From CAYJAY01 sp964368445 (GTDB lineage Bacteria > Bacillota > Clostridia > Oscillospirales > Ruminococcaceae), in NCBI GenBank assembly GCA_964368445.1, contig CAYJAY010000036.1, positions 1 to 19,872 of the forward strand: a stretch of DNA of 19,872 bases, written 5' to 3'. The notes under the pieces are model-generated. The model saw only the letters and a list, made by a program, of their open reading frames with translations, was not told the DNA's origin and searched no databases. The translations under genes and the position numbers were made by a program. How positions within the stretch are numbered: the stretch's first letter is position 1; every line of letters begins with the position of its first letter. This document shows positions 15,671 through 19,872 of this stretch, piece after piece.

Positions 15671-16036
15671 ATGAAAATAATGGAGTCTTCCGAAAACTAT
15701 CTTGAAACTATCTTGATATTGAAAAACAGAAAAGGTGTCGTTCGCTCTATCGACATTGCAAATGAACTTAATTTTTCAAAAGCAAGCGTCAGCGTTGCTA
15801 TGAAAAATTTGAGGGAAAATGAATATATAGTTATGGGAGAAGACAACACAATTGCGCTTACCCAAAAGGGTATGGAGATTGCGAACAAGATGTATGAGAG
15901 GCATATCGTGCTTAAAAAAATGTTGGTTTCGTTTGGTGTTTCGGAAGAAACAGCGACCGAGGATGCCTGCAAGATAGAGCACATCATATCGGCTGAAACG
16001 TTTGATGGTATTAAAAAATTCACTCAAAGACAATAA
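15671..16036 (+). CDS. DtxR/MntR-family metal-dependent transcriptional regulator
   Basis: A 121-residue protein with the winged helix-turn-helix at about 5-70 (SIDIANELNFSKASVSVAMKNL) and the metal-binding dimerisation domain at 70-121. The SH3-like third domain of DtxR is absent, as in the short clostridial forms. Primary-site ligands C100, E103 and H104 are present; the Cys matches the iron-type DtxR/IdeR, where Mn-type MntR has Glu. The Met10/Asp8 position appears to be Asn9, and the ancillary ligands are only partly kept (H78 present, K82 and T96 where E83 and H98 stand in DtxR). ATG 15671 follows AAAGGAG by 10 bases; the frame extends to an unused TTG at 15638. It precedes feoA on the same strand, so it probably controls ferrous iron uptake. 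Confidence 0.88.
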   Translation: MKIMESSENYLETILILKNRKGVVRSIDIANELNFSKASVSVAMKNLRENEYIVMGEDNTIALTQKGMEIANKMYERHIVLKKMLVSFGVSEETATEDACKIEHIISAETFDGIKKFTQRQ

Positions 16037-16084
16037 AAAGCTTAAAAAAGACGACAAGGGTAACATATTTTGTTGATAAATTTG

Positions 16085-16113
16085 TTGACAAGAGAGAATA
16101 TATGTGTTAATAT
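16085..16113 (+). promoter_or_regulatory. Promoter of the feo operon
   Basis: TTGACA (16085-16090) and TAATAT (16108-16113) have a 17-base spacer. The start would be near 16120, inside the palindromic element that follows, which is a classic arrangement for repression. Confidence 0.8.
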
Positions 16114-16114
16114 G

Positions 16115-16135
16115 GGTTAGTATTAGTTAACTAAC
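16115..16135. promoter_or_regulatory. Candidate iron-regulator operator at the feoA start site
   Basis: TTAGTTAACTAA (16123-16134) is a perfect 12-bp palindrome inside a wider GGTTAG-N8-AACTAA pattern beginning at 16115. It resembles DtxR/IdeR boxes built from TTAG and CTAA arms. It covers the expected transcription start of the promoter at 16085-16113, and a DtxR-type gene lies immediately upstream. Binding is inferred, not shown. Confidence 0.6.
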
Positions 16136-16169
16136 TCGCGTGTGGGACATGCAGGAAGGCGAAGTTAAA

Positions 16170-16391
16170 ATGAATCAAACAACGTTAGTTGATGCCGAAA
16201 TCGGCAAAATGTACACCATAAAGAAGATTGAAACGGACGATAGCGAACTCGACAGCTTTTTGTTTACACTTGGATGCTACGAAGGTGAAAGCATTGTTGT
16301 TGTGTCGGTAATAAGCGAAAGCTTTGTCGTTTCGATTAAAGACAGCAGATACAATATTAACAGCGCACTAGCAAAAGCTATTATAATATAA
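16170..16391 (+). CDS. feoA: Ferrous iron transport protein A (FeoA)
   Basis: A 73-residue cytosolic SH3-like protein thought to interact with FeoB and help Fe(II) uptake. The pattern of a short N-terminal lead (LVDAEIGKMYTIKKI), a central GCYEGESIVVVS turn at about residues 35-46, and a final SALAKAIII strand matches FeoA; length is normal. The ATG at 16170 follows AGGAAGG (16153-16159) by about ten bases. A GTG at 16140 in the same frame has no ribosome site and lies inside the leader. The gene begins the feo cluster and is followed by a possible attenuator and a second operator-like box before feoB. Confidence 0.85.
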   Translation: MNQTTLVDAEIGKMYTIKKIETDDSELDSFLFTLGCYEGESIVVVSVISESFVVSIKDSRYNINSALAKAIII

Positions 16392-16411
16392 CTTTGTTGT
16401 GAAGCTGTGCG

Positions 16412-16429
16412 GATGGCACAGATGGCACA
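16412..16429 (+). repeat. Tandem 9-bp repeat between feoA and feoB
   Basis: GATGGCACA occurs twice head to tail (16412-16420, 16421-16429). CTGTGC at 16405-16410 can pair with GCACAG at 16416-16421 to form a small hairpin. The function is unknown. Confidence 0.5.
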
Positions 16430-16446
16430 TATTAAATTTGTTTTTT

Positions 16447-16478
16447 AAAACTATTCTGACTTGTCGAGTAGTTTTTTT
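16447..16478 (+). terminator. Terminator or attenuator between feoA and feoB
   Basis: AAAACTATTC (16447-16456) pairs with GAGTAGTTTT (16466-16475) with one G-U wobble. An inner GAC/GTC helix extends the stem, and seven T follow (16472-16478). It would end or reduce readthrough from feoA into feoB. Confidence 0.65.
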
Positions 16479-16488
16479 AAAGTTAGGC

Positions 16489-16504
16489 GGTTAGCTTAAA
16501 CTAA
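16489..16504. promoter_or_regulatory. Candidate DtxR-type box upstream of feoB
   Basis: The sequence GGTTAG-N4-AACTAA agrees with 13 of the last 16 bases of the IdeR/DtxR consensus as I recall it. It shares its GGTTAG and AACTAA arms with the element at the feoA promoter. It lies 37 bases before the feoB start; no good promoter is visible beside it. Confidence 0.5.
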
Positions 16505-16541
16505 TTGACCGATAAAATTATAAATTAAAGAGGGAGAAGTT

Positions 16542-18533
16542 ATGAGAATTGCATTAGCGGGAAACCCAAACAGCGGAAAGACAACGCTTTATAATGCCCT
16601 GACGGGAAAAAGCGAGCATGTCGGAAACTGGGCGGGCGTTACTGTAGAAAAGAAAGAAAGCGAAATGAGGGCGAACCTTTGTGGAGAGTTTGGCGAAGTA
16701 ATAGCCGTCGACCTTCCGGGAGCTTACTCTATGTCGCCGTTTACTTCGGAGGAAAGCGTCACAAGTGAGTATGTGCGCAAAGAAAACCCTGATGTTATAA
16801 TAAACATCGTTGACGGAACAAACCTTTCAAGAAGCTTGTTTTTCACAACACAACTTTTGGAACTTGGTGTCCCTGTGTTGGTTGCTTTAAACAAAGCAGA
16901 CATAAATCAAAAGAAACAAACGGTTATCGATGTAAAGGCGCTTTCGGAAAAACTCGCATGCCCCGTTGTTGAGATAGTTTCGACGTCTGCCTCGGAACAA
17001 GACCTCCAAAACCTTGTGAGCGCGGCGGCAAGCCTTAATGGAACCTCGCAAACCGCGACATATAATCAAGAAAAAATAGATTTAACAGATAAACAACAGG
17101 TTGAAACAGCAGACAGAAAACGTTTTGAATTTGTTAACACGATTGTTTCACAGGTTGAAAGCAGAAAAGTTTTAACAAGCGACAAAAACGCGGGCGATAA
17201 AATTGACTCGATTGTTGCACATAAATGGCTTGGAATTCCAATCTTTGCCGTTGTTATGTGGGCGGTGTTTTCGATTTCACAAACATATGTAGGCCCGGTG
17301 ATTGCCGATATCCTTGTCGGTTGGATTGAAGGGTTTGGCGAAACGGTTGCCGGAGCGGTTGAAGGCGCCCACCCCGTTGTGAGCTCGCTTCTTGTCGATG
17401 GCATCATCGGCGGTGTTGGAGCCGTTGTTGGCTTCTTGCCCCTCGTTATGGTTATGTATTTCCTTATCGCTTTGCTTGAAGATTGCGGTTACATGTCACG
17501 TGTTGCCGTTGTTATGGACAGATTTTTCAAAAAAGTCGGTCTTTCGGGTAAATCAATCATACCGATGATAATCGGTACAGGTTGTGCAATCCCCGGAGTT
17601 ATGGCAAGCAGAACGATTAAAAACGAACGCGAGAGAAGAACGACCGCAATGCTAACACCGTTTATGCCGTGTGGAGCAAAAGTTCCCGTTATTGTTCTTT
17701 TTGCAAGTTCATTCTTTGGTGGAGCAGGTTGGGTTTCGACCTTGATGTATTTCACAGGAATTTTGCTTATAATCCTTGGCGCTCTTTTAATTATGAAGAT
17801 TGCGGGACACAAAGACAGAAAATCGTTCTTTATTATTGAACTCCCCGAATACAAAGCTCCAAGCCTCGGACGTGCTACAATGTCAATGCTTTCAAGGGCA
17901 AAGGCTTTCATCATTAAAGCCGGTACAATTATCCTTGTTTGCAATGCGGCCGTTCAAATCATGCAAACTTACAACTGGAGTTTTGAGGTTGTTGCAGAGG
18001 GCGCGGAAAACACATCGATACTTGCAAGTATCGCGGGTCCGTTTGCTTGGCTTCTCATTCCGTTGGGCTTTGGCACATGGCAACTTGCGGCGGCGGCGAT
18101 AACCGGATTTATCGCAAAAGAAAATGTTGTTGGAACACTTGCCGTTGTGTATAGCATAACAAACTTTATCGACACAGAAGCACTTGAACTTGTGGGCGGA
18201 GCAACCGAGGTTGCGGCTACTATGGAACTTTCGGCGGCGGCAGCACTTGCATATCTTATGTTTAATCTTTATACACCACCTTGCTTTGCGGCAATCGGCG
18301 CGATGAACTCGGAAATTGCCGACAAAAAATGGTTCTGGAGTGGAATTGGCCTCCAATTCGGAATGGCGTTTGCTGTGGCATTTTTGGTATATCAAGTGGG
18401 TACATTGCTAACTTTGGGAACGGTCGGAACAGGATTTGTTCCGGGACTGATAGTGTTTATCGCGCTTGTCGTGCTTTGCGTTTACCTTGTTAAAAAAGGT
18501 AACAAAAAAGCCGAAAGCTATGCTTTAAAATAA
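16542..18533 (+). CDS. feoB: Ferrous iron transporter FeoB
   Basis: A 663-residue inner membrane Fe(II) transporter with an N-terminal GTPase. G motifs: G1 GNPNSGKTT (7-15), G2 around G32-V-T34-V-E36, G3 DLPG (57-60), G4 NKAD (117-120), and a G5-like STSAS near residue 147. The membrane part (from about 230) shows two Gate-type segments, including GTGCAIPGVMASRT and PFMPCGAKVPV with its conserved Cys. It is at the shorter end for FeoB but looks complete from G1 to the last helix. An AGAGGGAG ribosome site precedes the ATG. It stands 150 bases after feoA behind a hairpin, and 45 bases before the Cys-rich peptide gene, so the three probably form one regulon with some uncoupling. Confidence 0.96.
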   Translation: MRIALAGNPNSGKTTLYNALTGKSEHVGNWAGVTVEKKESEMRANLCGEFGEVIAVDLPGAYSMSPFTSEESVTSEYVRKENPDVIINIVDGTNLSRSLFFTTQLLELGVPVLVALNKADINQKKQTVIDVKALSEKLACPVVEIVSTSASEQDLQNLVSAAASLNGTSQTATYNQEKIDLTDKQQVETADRKRFEFVNTIVSQVESRKVLTSDKNAGDKIDSIVAHKWLGIPIFAVVMWAVFSISQTYVGPVIADILVGWIEGFGETVAGAVEGAHPVVSSLLVDGIIGGVGAVVGFLPLVMVMYFLIALLEDCGYMSRVAVVMDRFFKKVGLSGKSIIPMIIGTGCAIPGVMASRTIKNERERRTTAMLTPFMPCGAKVPVIVLFASSFFGGAGWVSTLMYFTGILLIILGALLIMKIAGHKDRKSFFIIELPEYKAPSLGRATMSMLSRAKAFIIKAGTIILVCNAAVQIMQTYNWSFEVVAEGAENTSILASIAGPFAWLLIPLGFGTWQLAAAAITGFIAKENVVGTLAVVYSITNFIDTEALELVGGATEVAATMELSAAAALAYLMFNLYTPPCFAAIGAMNSEIADKKWFWSGIGLQFGMAFAVAFLVYQVGTLLTLGTVGTGFVPGLIVFIALVVLCVYLVKKGNKKAESYALK

Positions 18534-18578
18534 AAACACTACATTACATCAATACACGTTTTTCACGGAGGATAACTT

Positions 18579-18764
18579 ATGGATTTTATAGTAGGCGGAA
18601 TTATTGTGGTTATATTGGGGCTTGCTATTGGCTATATAATCAAACAAAAAAAGAACGGAGCAAGATGCATAGGTTGTGGCTCTGCCGGGAGTTGCTCGGC
18701 AAACTTGGCAAATAAAAACAAAAACAGTTCGTGCCAATGTGGCACAAATGACAACATCTCCTAA
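18579..18764 (+). CDS. FeoB-associated Cys-rich membrane protein
   Basis: A 61-residue peptide with one N-terminal membrane helix (about 4-21), a KQKK stop-transfer, and a Cys-rich tail (C30, C33, C39, C52, C54). This layout and its place right after feoB match the FeoB-associated Cys-rich family common in Firmicutes. The tail probably handles iron or another metal at the membrane in support of FeoB, but its biochemical role is not established. CGGAGG lies 7 bases before the ATG, a strong start. A terminator follows at 18797, closing the operon. Confidence 0.88.
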   Translation: MDFIVGGIIVVILGLAIGYIIKQKKNGARCIGCGSAGSCSANLANKNKNSSCQCGTNDNIS

Positions 18765-18796
18765 AGCCTTAAAAGCTTCCTTTTAGATTATTATTT

Positions 18797-18837
18797 CAAA
18801 GAAACTTCCGAAAATTTCGGAGGTTTTCTTTGGTTTT
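18797..18837 (+). terminator. Terminator of the feo operon
   Basis: CAAAGAAA (18797-18804) pairs with TTTCTTTG (18825-18832), and CTTCCGAAA pairs with TTTCGGAGG inside it, with one wobble and one bulged T. GTTTT follows. It lies 33 bases after the Cys-rich peptide. Confidence 0.75.
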
Positions 18838-18893
18838 ACAACAAATTTTTCCGAGGGAAAAATGAATCGCTTTTTTAAAAACAACTCTTAAAC

Positions 18894-18922
18894 TTGAATT
18901 TTTTACTTAAATATAGTATAAT
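18894..18922 (+). promoter_or_regulatory. Distal promoter of the lipoprotein gene
   Basis: TTGAAT (18894-18899) and a perfect TATAAT (18917-18922) are 17 bases apart. The resulting leader would be about 180 bases long. Confidence 0.65.
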
Positions 18923-19032
18923 GACATTACAATAAACGTTTTTAAATACGCACCCTAAAATTTATTTTTAACACAATTTAGACATAGTTTATTAATTGTT
19001 TACAATTTGGTTACAAAATGCGAAGCGAGAGA

Positions 19033-19041
19033 TGTTATAAT
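19033..19041 (+). promoter_or_regulatory. Possible proximal extended -10 promoter
   Basis: TGT directly followed by TATAAT (19036-19041) gives an extended -10 element; a weak TTACAA lies 19 bases upstream. Its start near 19048 would place the GC-rich hairpin at the very 5' end of the RNA. Confidence 0.4.
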
Positions 19042-19048
19042 ATATTTA

Positions 19049-19090
19049 CCGGTTACCCCTCGCCGAGCCGCAGTAAGAGGGGTCAACCGG
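19049..19090 (+). promoter_or_regulatory. GC-rich leader hairpin before the lipoprotein gene
   Basis: CCGGTT-A-CCCCTC (19049-19061) pairs with GAGGGG-T-AACCGG (19077-19090) over 13 base pairs with a single bulged C and a 15-base loop. CTTTATTTATTT follows, an imperfect T-run. It stands 20 bases before the start codon, so it could be an attenuator, a terminator of a short RNA, or a 5' stabiliser. It stands out sharply from the AT-rich surroundings. Confidence 0.6.
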
Positions 19091-19110
19091 CTTTATTTAT
19101 TTGGTGGAAA

Positions 19111-19773
19111 ATGAGAAAAATATTTTTATTAACTTTAATATTAACAATATCGATGATTTTTTTTGGATGTTCAAGTGAACTATATGATGTTAATTACGGT
19201 TCTGACGTTAGGATGTTTGTCGAGCCTAATGCTTCGGGGCTTCTCGACAGCGAAATTATCCCGGGAAGCAACAACGTCTCAGACGTTCCGACAGCCGACG
19301 CCACAGCGGGCACTGCCGCGACGGGAGGAGACCAGTCGGAGGGGATAGCTCTTGGAGAAACGTTACCAATCAACCCCGGAATACACGATGTTACATTCAA
19401 CGTCTTAGAAGGGATTTTCTACGGCAGGGGATTTAACCTTGTTGTTCCCCCCGACATGCGAACTAATGTGACGGTAATGTTGACTATCGAACAACAAGAC
19501 GGGCAATCGATTTCGTACTATGATTTTTACTATGTTCAAGAGGACGGCGCAAGGGCAGTCGTTTTAAGTTTAATTTCGGTAAACAAAAGCTATTACTTGA
19601 GAGCCGAAAGTTTTGTAGACGCAATAAATTATGCGGAAAGTTCCGACGAACAAACGGTGTTCTTGCTTAAAGAGTTGCTCGACCCGATACCGGAGGATTT
19701 CACCGAAATTGACGCTTATCTTAGCGTATACCAATCGCTTGCCGGAAACTCACAAAGCATCACGGTATATTAA
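19111..19773 (+). CDS. Putative lipoprotein of unknown function
   Basis: A 220-residue protein I do not recognise. The first 19 residues form a signal peptide (MRKIF followed by a hydrophobic stretch) ending in FFG-C20, an acceptable though not ideal lipobox, so the mature protein is probably lipid-anchored on the outer face of the membrane. Residues about 50-80 are low-complexity, rich in Ala, Thr, Gly and Asp, and look like a flexible linker. A beta-rich domain follows (about 85-180), then a short acidic helical end. The frame opens upstream at 19018, but that ATG would put the leader hairpin inside the coding sequence and bury the signal peptide, so 19111 is preferred; GGTGG lies just before it at a rather short distance. 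Confidence 0.7.
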   Translation: MRKIFLLTLILTISMIFFGCSSELYDVNYGSDVRMFVEPNASGLLDSEIIPGSNNVSDVPTADATAGTAATGGDQSEGIALGETLPINPGIHDVTFNVLEGIFYGRGFNLVVPPDMRTNVTVMLTIEQQDGQSISYYDFYYVQEDGARAVVLSLISVNKSYYLRAESFVDAINYAESSDEQTVFLLKELLDPIPEDFTEIDAYLSVYQSLAGNSQSITVY

Positions 19774-19788
19774 TAATCAAATAGATTA

Positions 19789-19818
19789 AGGGGCTGTGAC
19801 GAAATTGTCACAGCCCCT
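19789..19818. terminator. Perfect hairpin after the lipoprotein gene
   Basis: A 12-bp perfect stem (19789-19800 with 19807-19818, loop GAAATT) begins 16 bases after the stop codon. It has no T-run on the plus strand, so it is an unusual terminator, an RNA end stabiliser, or a dispersed palindromic repeat. Confidence 0.55.
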
Positions 19819-19872
19819 CAGCGTGTCAAAAAAGGTATACCCTCAAAAATGTTGCACAAAAAATAGCAACGA

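Noticed and set aside
19018..19110. An N-terminal extension of the lipoprotein from the ATG at 19018
   Set aside because: It would translate through the GC-rich hairpin and place 31 residues before a good signal peptide; no ribosome site precedes it.

Overview
The window looks like chromosomal DNA from a low-GC, anaerobic member of the Bacillota, most likely class Clostridia. The evidence is an AT-rich composition, strong AGGAGG-type ribosome binding sites, near-consensus sigma-A promoters, a membrane pyrophosphatase, a lone carbamate kinase, and a feoA-feoB cluster ending in a FeoB-associated Cys-rich membrane peptide. No rRNA, tRNA, CRISPR array, transposase or phage gene is visible. This is mostly core metabolism and regulation, not an island. 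I found no complete new defence or mobile system. The less ordinary material is in the intergenic regions.

Layout. 1-131: a terminator of an off-window gene and a small palindrome. 132-1610: a GT-C type membrane glycosyltransferase. 1730-3721: a K+-dependent, probably Na+-pumping pyrophosphatase (hppA). 3722-4092: a terminator, a promoter and a long structured leader. 4093-6934: overlapping trkA-trkH for K+ uptake. 6935-7134: a repeat-like element and a two-way terminator. 7135-8055 (-): thioredoxin reductase. 8209-8352 (-): a remnant of a TRIC/UPF0126 membrane protein. 8454-9392 (-): carbamate kinase. 9551-9639: a divergent promoter pair whose -35 boxes lie in the arms of one inverted repeat. 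9692-10771: rsgA. 10852-11487: a YheO/DauR-type regulator. 11545-15346 (-): two cyclic-di-GMP genes, a membrane-bound GGDEF protein followed by a PAS-GAF-GGDEF-EAL protein. 15671-18764: an iron module made of a DtxR-type regulator, feoA, feoB and a Cys-rich peptide, with candidate metalloregulator boxes before both feoA and feoB. 18894-19818: a promoter, a long leader with a GC-rich hairpin, an unrecognised lipoprotein, and a final perfect hairpin.

How the genes work together. The pyrophosphatase carries K+-dependence residues and sits directly upstream of a complete Trk system, which suggests linked Na+/K+ homeostasis. The DtxR-type protein is well placed to repress feoAB and the Cys-rich peptide through operators at the feoA start site and ahead of feoB. 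The two GGDEF proteins probably form one operon that makes and degrades c-di-GMP; only the first has an intact RxxD inhibition site. The remaining genes (trxB, arcC, rsgA, lipoprotein) look like independent units. All assignments come from reading motifs by eye; no database search was run.
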